DNA of 64,000 nt from Molossus alvarezi. Lineage: Eukaryota > Chordata > Mammalia > Chiroptera > Molossidae. Of the stretch, positions 1 to 12,000 are shown piece after piece. Position numbers and translations under genes: made by a program. The DNA lies in the NCBI GenBank assembly GCA_037176705.1, contig CM073887.1:43462001-43526000 (forward strand), in the 5' to 3' direction. A model generated the notes under the pieces. It was not told the DNA's origin, made no database searches, and saw nothing but the letters and a program-made list of their open reading frames with translations. Positions within the stretch are counted from its first letter, which is position 1, and each line of letters begins with the position of its first letter.

Positions 1-1075
1 GGACCCTCTCTACCTAAGTCCAGTCTGGCCTCCAAAAGCAGGTGGACTGTGCCTGGAAACACATAGACGCAGGCACACCTTCGGTGGCAAAACATAGAAA
101 GCAGTTGCGGTCATGGAGAGATAGTCATGATAACAGGGAGAGCTGCACTGTGCATTGTGAGCAAGGAGCATGGGGAAGACGGTAGAGGTAACAGCAGGTC
201 ACTGGCCTGGAGAGAGGAAGTGAGAGATAATGTCCCTTCTGCCCTGACCTCATGGCCCCATTCACCTCAGCCTATGTCTGCGGTAGCCAACAACGAACGG
301 TAGGGTGTGTGTGGCTGTTTGCACAAGGCACAGTGCTACAAGGGAGAGAGTGCAGAAGCAACAGTGGGGAGGCCTGAGCTCTGGCCCTGGTTCTTTCGCT
401 GCCTCGCTAAGTGACTTCGAGTAAACACTCCACATCTCCTTGAACCCCTTGACAAATGGCAATAGCAAACCTTGCTTCATCCATCTCCTCAGATGTCAAA
501 GACGGACAATAGGCATGAGCCAGGAACTGCTCCACTGGACAGAAGAGAGATCTGGGGCCCAGAGACAGAAGAGACATGGACAAGGTCACAGAGCAGACCA
601 GCAGCAGGGCTGAGTTTGAAGCCAGATCTCTGACCTCTAGGACGGCGCTTGCTCCCCTGACTCAGTCTAAACAGTAGGTTCTCCCCAAAGGAAGAGTTCT
701 CTGGAGGCACAAGACCCTCAGTCCCCCAGCAGGGAGAGCGGTAGGGCGGGCTGCATGGGGTCCATTGTGTTGTACCAACCACAGGAAGGCGACAGAATCC
801 AGGACCTGTTCTCCCCACGCGAGCCACAGAACCGTGTGTCGGCCGGACATCCTCGGTGTTGGGTGCCACCCCTCCTCTTACCTGCTTCCACCCACTGGTA
901 GTTCTGTCTTCAGTGTCTCAGCTCAGGCTTAGTCAACAAGGGATGCTTGCCTGCCCAGCGCAAAGCTCTGTGCTTAGCAGAGAACAGCCTTTGTATTTGG
1001 GTTAGATTTTCAGGTGGTAGAAGCTGGCTTCCAGAAAGAAGACAGAGATAAGATGATGAGTGTTGCTTCATTTCT
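1..1075. other. 3' flank of C8orf74, no gene seen
   Basis: About 1.1 kb beyond the gene end. Apart from a degraded MIR near 385-500 I see only unique sequence and no exon-like reading frame. The expected neighbour on this side (SOX7) is not reached. Confidence 0.5.
385..500 (+). repeat. MIR fragment, degraded
   Basis: The run 'tgacttcgagtaaacact ... ctcagatgtcaaa' follows the MIR core pattern (loss of ability to pay: TGACCTTGGGCAAGT ... CTCATCTGTAAAA) with many substitutions. Confidence 0.45.
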
Positions 1076-1081
1076 TTTAAT
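1076..1081 (-). promoter_or_regulatory. Candidate poly(A) signal ATTAAA of C8orf74
   Basis: The minus strand reads ATTAAA about 109 bases after the stop codon. It is the first plausible signal downstream of the coding end. No strong GU-rich element follows, so the assignment is tentative. Confidence 0.35.
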
Positions 1082-1189
1082 TGCTAGAAATCTCTGACAT
1101 TGGGTGCCGAGCACATCACATAATCCTTCCATAAATGTCGATGGCTCTTCCTCAATCAGAGTGTTTAGACAATAAACACCAGGGGTCTG

Positions 1190-1429
1190 TTACATCTTCT
1201 TGCCCTTTGCTTTCTTTTCTTTGCGTGCCTTGTTGAACTTAAGAGATTCATCTTGGCCTGACTGACCAGTGATTGACAGTGGGAAAGGGATGGGAGCATT
1301 GAGATTTAAAGTCTTCTTCTGAAGTTTCAGGTCCAAAATATCGTAAATTGCTTGTATCTCACACTGCAGCACCTCTTTCAGGGATTCGGTCTGGATGTGA
1401 ATGGCCTCATTGATGAAGTTTTCTAACTC
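1190..1429 (-). CDS. C8orf74: C8orf74 coding exon 4 and stop
   Basis: The acceptor is CATTTCTTCCAG, a good polypyrimidine tract. The exon encodes residues 215-293 in phase 0, from [13 protein letters not shown], through the conserved [15 protein letters not shown], to a basic tail [13 protein letters not shown], then TAA at 1192-1190. The lysine-rich tail resembles the KGKKAKARK ending I recall in the human protein. Confidence 0.95.
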   Translation of the reverse strand, partial: ELENFINEAIHIQTESLKEVLQCEIQAIYDILDLKLQKKTLNLNAPIPFPLSITGQSGQDESLKFNKARKEKKAKGKKM

Positions 1430-4400
1430 CTGGAAGAAATGGAACATGGGAAGTTAAGGCCATCCACAGACAAGGCTCCTCAACAGGATCCAATTCTCTC
1501 CTTTCACTGGGTGCTAAGACCTTCCGTTTCCCACTCCATATCTCCTCTCCACCCTTCTCCATCCTACTCTGTGCCCTGGGAGGCCGACTTATGAGGGCAG
1601 CATCAACTGGCTCCTTTAGCCTCTGGCTTCGGGTTGAGTTCCACCAGTGGGAGGTCCCGGCAGGAGATCTGAGTGTAGGAGGAGAATGAGGCCCCTCACC
1701 TTCCTCTCAGCCAGCTCTGGGGTGGCCACAGCTATAATCCTCTACCTACAGCCACACCTCCTGTCCCATGGTTCCAGGAATTGCTCCTTTCCTTCTCCAT
1801 TCTGGCCAACTGTAGCAATCACCTGTTTGAGTGTGTCATTTATTACAAACATTGTTCGGGGACCATAGGCCAGTACCCTATCCCCTGCTGGTCAATGCAA
1901 GCTCTATTTGGATATTATCCCCCTACTTTTCCCCCCTGCCCTCATCTCATTCTCACATCTCAAAGTTTCAGTAGCTTCTTTGGAGGGGATGGGAAATTTC
2001 TTACAAAGTGGGCATGTCCCCCAACCAGCCACTCTCCATCTGCCATGTTAAACAGGAGATCCTCTCTGTCATCTAAATCAGGATCATGGCATCATGAAAC
2101 CCTGGGGACATGGACTGTGTAACTATTTCTCCCAGTTAGTTCCCTGCTAAAGCAACCAAACATTGGAGGAGAGTTCCTGTCTGCCTTTGGGGTGTTGTGG
2201 GACATACTTGGAGTATCCAGTTGCCTAGAAGACATTTCTTGGACATCTCATATTTTAACTTAAAACCTCATGGAAAATCTTACATTTGCCCCAGAATGTC
2301 TCCTTGGTTGTTTGTGTACAAAGATAATGTTTTTCCCCTAAATCCTTGGGAAAGATTTTGCTCCAAGCGGATGCACTATGTTTAATCTATGGTGTTGAGT
2401 GTTCCCAGCTCAAGCACACCACCAGGGGGACACAGCAAAGGGGACCCTAGCTACAGAACACCAGGAAGGGACCAGCAGCAAAGTGATGGAAGCCCATAGG
2501 AAGCTGGAAGGATCAGGGAGAAACAGTTGTGTGAGGGGTGGAGTGGGTGGGTAGGCAGGAGCTAGACGGGAGGTATCTCCTTCTACCCGTGACCTTGCCC
2601 ACATATTCTAGAGCAAGGTCCCTGAAAGTGGGTGGAGATAGGCTGCTGGTTGGGTTCTGTTGGTCCCCGTTGGACATCTTAATGCACTAAAATTATGTAG
2701 CAGCCTGATATGCTATTTACCTAGGAGACTTAATCTCAGGAGAGTATCATTCCTTCTATTGTGTTAATTGTTCTTTAGAGATTTTCCCCAATGTTTTATA
2801 TATATTTAAAAGATGCTTTCCAGGGCCATTCACTCTTTGGGTGACAATTCAGAAACCAAAACCCTTTAGGACTACACAGGCCCTGTGATTCCCAATGCCA
2901 CACCTAGTTACCCACTCTCCCCCCATGCATGTGTATGTGTATATACATACACACATGTCACATGTCTCTGTGTTCAAAGATGATGCAACAGTGATGATAT
3001 CAGTGCCTAGGTATAGTTAAAAAGCAAGTCCAGACTCTGCCAGGCCCTCAAGAAGTTGGCTGCCCTGGGGCCAAGCTAGTCACCATTTACTGAAGAGCTG
3101 GTCGGTGGAGACTCTGGCTCCTGGAGTCCCAGAGGTACTTAAGACCTGGGCAGCCCAACTCTGGCTGGTCTTGCTCAGTGGTTAGAGCGTTGGCCCAAAG
3201 ACCAAAGGGTTGCGGGTTCGATTCCTAGTCAAGGGCACATACCTGGGTTTCAGATTTGATCCCCGGACCCAGTTGTGTGTGGGAGGCAACCAATCAATGA
3301 GTCTCACATTGATGTTTCTCTCTCTCTCTCTCCCTCCCTCTACTCTCTCTAAAAGTCAATGAAATAAAGTATCCTCAAGTGAGGATTAACCCGATTTCTT
3401 AGATCTATACACCAGACTCTCTAAGGTCCTCCCTGGACCAACTAGCCCCACCCCTTTGTCCACCTCACCCACCCTGAGCCCTTCCTTCATCATCTCCACC
3501 CAGGCCTCACTGCAGGCAGAACCGAGAGAATCTGTGGTTGTTCAGAGCCTGGGGGTCTTTCTGGGTAGAATCTGTCTCTGATCAATGATACAGTAGAAAG
3601 AACTTGGATTTCAGAGTCAGCCAGGCCTCAGTCCAAATCTAAATTCCACCACATGTCAGCTTGGTGTCCTTGGGAGAGGTGATGAAATTCTCGGAGCCTC
3701 AGTTGTCTCATCACTAAAATGGGGACGTGAATTATACCTTGTAGGGATGTTTCGTCAACCATGCATGCAAAGCCTGTGGAGGATGGTCAGTGACTCACTG
3801 TCCCTCCCCACTCCCGTGTGCAGATAATTGGGGTCTTGTCTTTGTGTCTGACTCCAGCCTGGATGTTCTCTTGGTAGGAATATGGCAGGTGAGCAGCCTC
3901 CCACCTCGCGGGCACAGCCATACCTCTCTCTTCAGAACCCTGCTTTGCTGCACAGGCACCTCCAAGAACTTCTGTAGCATGTGCTCCCGCTTCAGCTGCA
4001 GCGACTCCTTCAGGAGCAGCATGTGAATGCGCTTCTGCGCCTCAGCCATACCAAGCTCCGCCACCTGCTGCTCATGCTTCCACAGGTCCCTGTCCTTGCC
4101 CTCAGCCAACGGGAGGGGCTGGGGCGGTGCACACACCTCCAGGTGGGTGACGGTCAGGTTGACTTCCTGGTCCTGGCCCAGGACATATTGGTAGAGTCTG
4201 TAGTGGTGGATGAAGGTGAAGTAGAAGTAGTCACAGAGGGCCAGCAGACGGGTGGTGTTGAACTGCCCCTGGTAATCTCTGAGCTTATTCCCTAGGATAG
4301 TCACAGCCTCGGTGATGGAGCAGCCTGTGGGCACAGAGGGGCCGGGCATGGGGTGTGAACCGGGGGGCAGCTGCATTGATGGCTGATCAATATAGGCTCT

Positions 4401-5970
4401 GAACCCAGGCAGTCTGACCCCAGAGCCCACGGGGTCAGAGCCTAGCAACTATTTTATATTACCATTTATGAGCTTTTGACAGCTACAGGGTGTATGCCAT
4501 TTCCCGTTTTACCTTGGTTTCCTGGAAGCTCAAAGCCAATTTTATTTAATAACTTACATTTATCCCATTTTTTTCTTGTGGTTATCCTTCTCCTTACCTA
4601 TATTTTGACTTTTAACTCATGTTAAAGCCTTACTTCAGCTGTATTTTATATTATTTACACTTCAAACCCTTTGTGAAGGAGATTAGGGTGTAAGAGAGGG
4701 AGTGTAATAAGAGAGGAGCGTGAGCTGTTGGGAGAGACAGATGTTATGTTGGAGGTTTGTGTCATAGGGTTAGGTAAATACTGTCCATACCATGGGAAGA
4801 CCAGCGCTGGGGGCGTGGCCGGCATCCCTCACACTGTGAAAGTCAAAGTCCTACAGCGGCTCATCCACCTCTTCCTTCGGACTTGGTGGCCGCCCCCACT
4901 CCTGGCACACTGGCCTGGGCCCAGGATGCCCTTCCCTGCAGAGAACCCAGTCCTCACCCCCAGGAGTACCATTTCTCACAGAGGCCCCCGGACCACACAC
5001 ACTGCACTCCCGGAAACTAGTTCTCTTGCCATATCAAGCAAAAGTTAAAAGTTAAGGTTACTGGCCCTGGCCGGTTTGGCTCAGCGGTTAGAGCATTGGC
5101 CTGCGGTCCTGAGAGACCCGGGTTCGGTTCCCGCTAAGGGCGCGTGCCTCGGTTGCAGTTTGTCCCCGGCCCTGGTCGGTTGTGCGGGTGGCAGCCACTC
5201 GATGTGTTCCTTTCACGTCGATGTTTCTCTCTCTCTCTGTTCCTCTCTCTCCCTCCCACTCTACCTGAACAAGAAATGGAAAGATGTCCTCGGGTGAGGA
5301 TAAAAAAAAAAAAAAAAGTTAAGGTTACTGGAAATAATTTTTAAGAAATTAACTTTATCTGGAGGTGGAAGAGGGTATGATGGGATAAGTGGTGATGGAA
5401 AAAAATAAAGGAAAAATTCAAAAAATAAAATCTTTATCAATTGTTTTGCTAGAAAAACAGCTTTGAATGACAAGATTTGGTCGCATTGCTATTATCATCA
5501 TGTGCTTGTGTAAACGGCTTCTTCGCATATGTAGTTTGACAATTATAATTTAGGTAAGTAAACAAATTACACTAAGTTACTCAGAATAAGTATAGTTATA
5601 GTGTTGTTAGACGTTGATAGCTTTTCATTTTTAAGTTAAACATTGTATTTAGTCATCTTTAGCCCTGAATCAAATACAGAGAGTACGCTTTCTATGTGTA
5701 TAAAGCAAATACTGTACACAATCCACTATATGATCAGATATACAGACTATGGTATTACAAGTTGTTGGGGTTGGGCAATTAGAAGAAAATGTCTAAAACA
5801 GCTTCTCAGTATGGTCCAGCAATCTCATGTCTGAGTGTGTATCCAAAGGTAATTCAAACAGGCTCTTGAACAGATACCTGCATTCCCATGTTCATTACAG
5901 CATTATTCACACTAGCCAAGACATGGAAACAGCCTAAGTGAATGTCGATGGATGAATGGATGAAGAATAT

Positions 5971-6005
<35 letters not shown>

Positions 6006-9000
6006 GAATGTTATTCAGCCTTAAAAAAGAAGGAAATCCTGACATTTGCAATAACATGGATGGACCTGAGAGACATTATGCCAATTAAAATAGGACAGAA
6101 GGACAAATACTGCATGACCTCACTGAGATGTGGAATCTCAGAAAGTAGAACTCACAGAAGTAGAGACGGGAGTGAGGGTCGTCAGGGGCGGGGGGTGGGG
6201 GAAATGAGGAGATGTTTGTTGGTCAGGGGGGCCGGCTCCAGTTATGCCGGATGAACCGACAACACGGCGTAGAGCCTGTAGCCAGCAATGCTGTTCTGAG
6301 TACCTGCAATCTGCCCAGAGAGTAGACTTTAAATGTTCTCACTGCAAATAAAAGTGGTAACTATGTGAAGTGATGGGTATGTTCATGAGCCTGATGGTGG
6401 TAATCATTTCACAGTGTATATCAAAGTGTGACATTGTACACCTTAAATATTTGTGAATTATGTACAATGGACAAATTATTTGTCAATGACATGTCAATAA
6501 AGCTGGAGTGGGGGCGCGCACACACTATATATATATATTTTTAAATGGTTCCTGAGGAAAACAACAACAAAGGGTTGTGGCATCTGCTACAGTGTGTGAT
6601 GCGCCTTCCTTCCCGTCTTCTCAATGGATCCTCGTAGCTTCTGCCGAGACCCATCCGGCAACGGGACAGTGACCTCTGCATTCCTCGGCCTTGTTCCGGG
6701 GAATAAGCCAGCCTGGCTGCTGATCCCAGGGACCTCTTCACCCCTGAACCTGAGTCTCAGGTTGGTGGTGGGGAGGGGCCCCGGGCCAACAGGAGCCCTA
6801 TGTTCCAGAAACACCTGGAGTTTTCTAAAAATACAGAGCCCCCCTACACACACACACACACACACACCCCTCACAAAAGGAAGTGCTGATTCCAAGGGTG
6901 GGGGCTGCCGGGTCCCTTCCTACACACGTGTGAGCTTCATGCTGCTCAGATTTAGTGGGCATTCTATTTCTTTTTGCTTTTGGAGAGAGGTGTTTAAAAA
7001 TGCCGATATCTCATTTTATGGTGCTCGTGTACAGTATATAATTACAGAACAAGAACGGAGTGTTCCTCTAAAGGTAACACGCAAGTCAGTGCCCAGGGCG
7101 AAGCCGGGCAGCCAAGTGCGGAGAGGAGGGAGACGCGAAATAAGACCGGGAAGGGGAGGCCCTCTGACCGGGGTGCTGGAAGTTGGGAGCCAGAGAAGTT
7201 TTCCTGCAGAGAGGACTTGGAGCCCTGACACAGGACAAGTTTGGCAGAAATGGCATTCCTGGCGGAGGGACAGAGGGATAAAGGCTAGAGGCAAGTGTGG
7301 TACTGCACAGATCCAGGTGCTTCCGAGTCCCTGGAGGCAAAGCTGGAGCGTGTGTGTGTGTGTGTGCGCGCGCGCGCATAGAGAGAATCATCAAATTAGG
7401 AACCACAGCAAAGTTCAGAACTGTAGCCGAGAGCTGAGGAGCCATTCAGACTCGTTAAGAAGAGAAGTTAGAGGTCAGATGGTATTTCAGAGAGGGTGGG
7501 GGAACCTGGAGGATGGCAGGGAAGACCAGTGAAGGAATCCCAGGGAGTGCGGGCAGGGTGAGGTCATGGGTTTCTGAGTCAAAGCTGGAGTCCAGGCCAC
7601 TGTGAAGGGACTGACTACGTATCGATTTTGTGAGGTGAGTCATCACACCTCTGGGCTCTGTGAAGGTTGAATGGCTGGAAGGCGCACGGCTCCTCCCCCA
7701 CCCTGGCCGGCAGCTCTGGCGCTGGGTCACCGGACCCCCCACGTGGCTGCCTCACCGCAAGGCCAGCAGCCATGCGCACAGCCCAGGTCTGAACCAAGCA
7801 GTCTCCAGGCCCGCAGTGCTGAGCGCCCGGGATACACTTGTGCACACGAGCTCCTTGCTGCCTGTCACCCGGTGGAGGCCCTACTCCGCACGAGCTGTGG
7901 CCTCAGCTTAGAGGTCTTGAACACAAGTGGGGACCTGGTCCTGGGTCAACAGGGAAGGAGCCCCTGGGCTGAATTCTAAATTTCAGCTCCAAGACGCTAG
8001 ACCAGGCCTGGTTTTCAGCAAAGCTCGCCCCAAGCTGGCTCAGGAGAGACAGTTTCCAGGCCCCAGACCATTCCGCGTGTGCCACCGGTTGGAAAGGCCT
8101 GATGACTCAGAGAGCCGCGGATTAGTCTCAGGGACGTGCGCTGGCTGCCAGGGCAGACAGATCTGTACCTGCAAGTGGCTCTTCAATAACAGGGAGTGGC
8201 CTTCATTTGCATTGGCTGCTGGGAACTTCCTGAAGATGGTCCCCAAGCCCCTGGAGGCCAGCACCTGCTCAGGGACAAGGGCACAGGAGTGGAGAAGAGT
8301 AATAAGTAGGGAAGAGCAGAGGAGGGTTGGCAACACCAGATAATCCAGACTCAGGGCAAAAAGGCACTGGGCTTGGACCAGGCGCTCTGGGTCTGGGGCT
8401 GGGACATGAACCGGGGCGCTCCGTCAGGGTGGGTGTGAGGGGGAGGATCCAGGTGCCACCAGTGCCCCCTGACAAACCAGTTTGGTTGCCCCCGCCTGGC
8501 CGGGTTACCTTTCCGAATACTTGAGCACCTACCAGGGCTGACCTTGGATGCTGGGAAGCAGATGAAAGCACAGGGCCCACGCTGCCCTCCCCATCCCGTG
8601 TCCTGACTACTGCCCCCTGCCCATCTTTCTGCTCTTGGCAATGCTCTGCTGAACTCGTTCACCCCGAGCTGCCAACCACAGCCCAGAGGACAGGGTGTGC
8701 TCTCCCTGAGGTAGCAGATGACTCTCCTGTAGGGAGTTCTCACTGTGCCCCACAGGCCCTGGGTCACCTCAGGCTCCACCCAACCCCTCCTGGCTCTGTG
8801 AGACAGGTGTAGGCACCATCTGGAGTTTACCTGAGAAAGAAACTGAGGCTCAAAAAGGTTAAGGAATTTGCTGAAGGGCACGCAGCTGGTGAACCAACAT
8901 TCCAACTGAGGCCTGTCCCAGGAAGGCCCTGTCAGCCACCCAGCCCCCAGTGACTCCAGGCTCTTAGCAGACACTTGGAAGTGGATACTGAAATATGTTG

Positions 9001-12000
9001 GATCAAGAGACATTAAACATGGCCCTTAATATGCCAATAGGTCCTGCAAATGGCCAGAGAAGGTTGGGCAAGGTTTCTCAAATTTATTTTGAGTTAAATA
9101 GTCTCTTGGGACCAAAGAACATATTTTGGGAACTGTTAAGCTAGTCTAGTCTTTCATTCTATAGGTGGGAAACTGAGGTCCAAAGAAAGGAGGGACTTGC
9201 CTAAGGTTCACTGTGACAAAGTCAGGACCTGAGCTCTAGCCCAGGGCTCGGTGGTCTGGGACCTGTTAGCACTCGCACTGTGGGGAAGGGACTGGTTTTG
9301 ATTTTCATCACGCCCCCCCTGCCCCAGCCCTGAGGTGTCTCAGTAGGTCAGAAATGTCTCTAAAGGGTGGGCTGGGGGGCTGCCTGCCCAGGGGAAGGCT
9401 GAGCTAGGTCAGGAGACGCACGCCTGGTTCTGCTCGGGGAACTTTGTTCTGTGCTGCCCTGCTAACCTCTGGCCCCACACACAGGCGGGAGTCTGGGGTG
9501 GGAGTTCAAGCGCTCCATCTCCTGTCGCGCCTGCCTGTCCCAAGGTGTCTGGCCTGCTGACATCCCCTCCTTCCACTGTAGAGCAAGTGGTTCCTCTGGG
9601 GACACCCCTTTCTAGGTGTGTCCAGGGTGGAGCTGCCTGGTGAGCTGCAGGGAGAGGAGAGTGGGTGGTCTGGTTTGGTCTGACATCCCCATTGGAGACA
9701 TGGGTCAACAACGTCCCTCACCAGTACTGACCTCACCAGTACTGCCTGGGATCGGCCAGGGGAGGACTCAACTTCTGAGTAAACCTTCCCTGGTGCCCTG
9801 TGACCACAGCACCAAGGATCCCTTGGCATCTCATCTTGCAGCCACGTGCTCTGTTCTGAGCCGCTGTTCATAGCCACACGGAGGCCACCAGTGAGCCTGG
9901 GGCAGCCCTTGGATCGAAGTCGGCATTGAGCTAGGGGTCATTCTCTGAGCTGGTGAGGGGTGCCAGGTTAGAGCACAGACAGGGAATCCAGACAGCTATG
10001 GGCCCACATGTTGCTTCTTAGTCACTTGCACAGGTTACTTGCTTCTCTGGGCATCAGTGTTCTCATCTGTAAAATGGAGGCGATACAAATTCCTTTCTTT
10101 TTTTGTTTTATCCTCACCCAAGGACATATTTCCATTTTTTGTTCAGGTAGAGTGGGAGGGAGAGAGAGGAACAGAGAGAGAGAGAGAAACATCGATGTGA
10201 AAGGGACACATCGAGTGGTTGCCACCCGCACGACCAACCAGGGCCAGGGACAAACTGCAACCAAACTGTACGTGCCCTTAGCGGGAACCGAACCCGGGTC
10301 TCTCTGGACTGCAGGCCAACGCTCTAACCGCTGAGCCAAACTGGCCAGGGCACAAATTCCTTTCTTAGCCCTGGACGGTTTTGCTCAGTGGTTAGAGCGT
10401 CAGCCCTCAGACCAAGGAGACGTGGATTTGATTCTGGTCGAGGGCATATACCTCGTTTGTAGTTTGGTCCCCGGCCCTCGTCAGGGTCTTGTGGGAGGCA
10501 ACCAATCGATGTGTCTCTCTCACATCAATGATTCTCTATCTCTCTGAAAATAAATCTATCACTCTGTCTGCAAGTAAATGAAAAAATATCCTCAGGTGAG
10601 GATTAAAAACAGCCCGCCTCAGCGGTAGATGAGAGCACGCACAGAGCTTCCCATCATGTTCGGGGCGCAGGAAGCAATCAACAAGTGAGGTTGTCATTAC
10701 CAATCGTGTGAAGAGGTACTAGCGTTTCAGCTCCCTGGGGGCTGGGATGTTCTGAAATCCACCAGTTCCTCCGAGGTCAGGGAGTTGAGTGAGTGCCCAC
10801 TCTGCCCCACCCTCCAGCTGGCAATGCTTGCTGGAGAACGGCTGAGGGAGTGGAGCTGGATTAAGCTGAGTTGGGGGTTCAGAGGGTGGAACAGGAGCCA
10901 TGAGGCAGAAGGCTCAAAGAGACAGATTTCAGTTCAGTGGCAGGAAGAACTTTCTAGAAGCCAGAGCTTTGTGGAGTGACTTGTTTTGAGGAGTCAGGAA
11001 GCATTTAGCTGGATTCCTGAATAATGTGTGTGGTGTGTGTGTGTGTGTGTGGGGGGGGCTTGGACCAGGTGACCTCTTGGGTCCCTTTTGACTCTAAGAT
11101 GCTATGGTGACTTCCATGAAGTGGACCACACCTGGGGCACCATGGTCTCCTGGAGAAGCTTTGCAGCTGTGTCATGCTTGGTGAGGGGAGCTCTGACTGT
11201 ACATCTTCATCACCATCTTTGTCGTCATTATTCCTGAGTTGCAAACGATCGAACCATTCCACCGTGTCAGGGGCAGGGTACTTCACAGCTGCACCTCATC
11301 CTCGTTGATGTTGGGGGCCTCCAGGACCACCCAGCATGTCCAGCTGACTGAGGGAGGACTTGGGACGTTAGAGGTAGGGCATGAGGTCACTCCAAAGGGC
11401 CAGAGGTCGGGTCTCAAGGGCACCAGTACCATCTGCCCACACATGGGTGGCATCTCCAGGCGGAACACACCAAGTAACCGGCACAGCTCACCCTCTCATC
11501 TGGGCCTGCACCACCCACCGCATGGGAGCCATCCTGCTGGGGGCCAGGATCCCAGGCCCATGTTGTAACTCCGGGTGACCCAGTTAGGAACCCAGCCCCA
11601 GGTGTTCTACCTGGTTTTTCCAGGTTCTCAGCTCTTCCTGTGCACCAGCAGCCTCATTCCTCTCACTGCAGGGTGCTCTCCTGGGCTACATGCTTCTCAG
11701 GCCCTCATGTGCCCCGGATACAGACCCCTCTGGTCAAGATGGAAGGTCGCATGGAGGGGCTCATGCTCTGCCATCAGGAAGACCTAGGTTCAAATCCCAA
11801 CCTCACTTACTGGAGGCGTGACCTGGGGCGAGTTACTTAAACTCTCTGGGCCTCAGTTCCTTCATCTTTGAGATAATACTTGTGATGCAAGGTCAAAGTG
11901 AGGATCACTGATGATGTATGTGCAGATGCCAGGCTGTTCTTTCCTCTGCAAAATGCACCCTCCACACCCCAGGAAAGTTCTGGAAGGTTTCTATGGCACA

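Larger units (their letters stand above)
6540..8799. other. Intron 2, unique GC-richer block
   Basis: About 2.3 kb without a recognised transposon. It holds a (CA)n at 6846-6868, a GT/GC alternating tract at 7348-7380, and a 302-codon ATG-initiated plus-strand ORF at 6624-7532 that crosses both tracts. I do not recognise that ORF product, and it is antisense to C8orf74 within its intron. Moderate CpG content is seen around 7080-8110. Confidence 0.5.

Noticed and set aside
3795..4448. Single 217-residue protein on the minus strand
   Set aside because: Only residues within 4324-3924 match C8orf74; the flanks are intron read-through past good splice sites.
5065..5140. tRNA gene (good A and B boxes)
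   Set aside because: The tRNA-like head belongs to a VES SINE with CT-rich body, A-tail and target-site duplication; there is no tRNA cloverleaf end.
8351..9013. 220-codon minus-strand ORF
   Set aside because: It runs through a MIR fragment at 8800-8905 and has no recognisable product.
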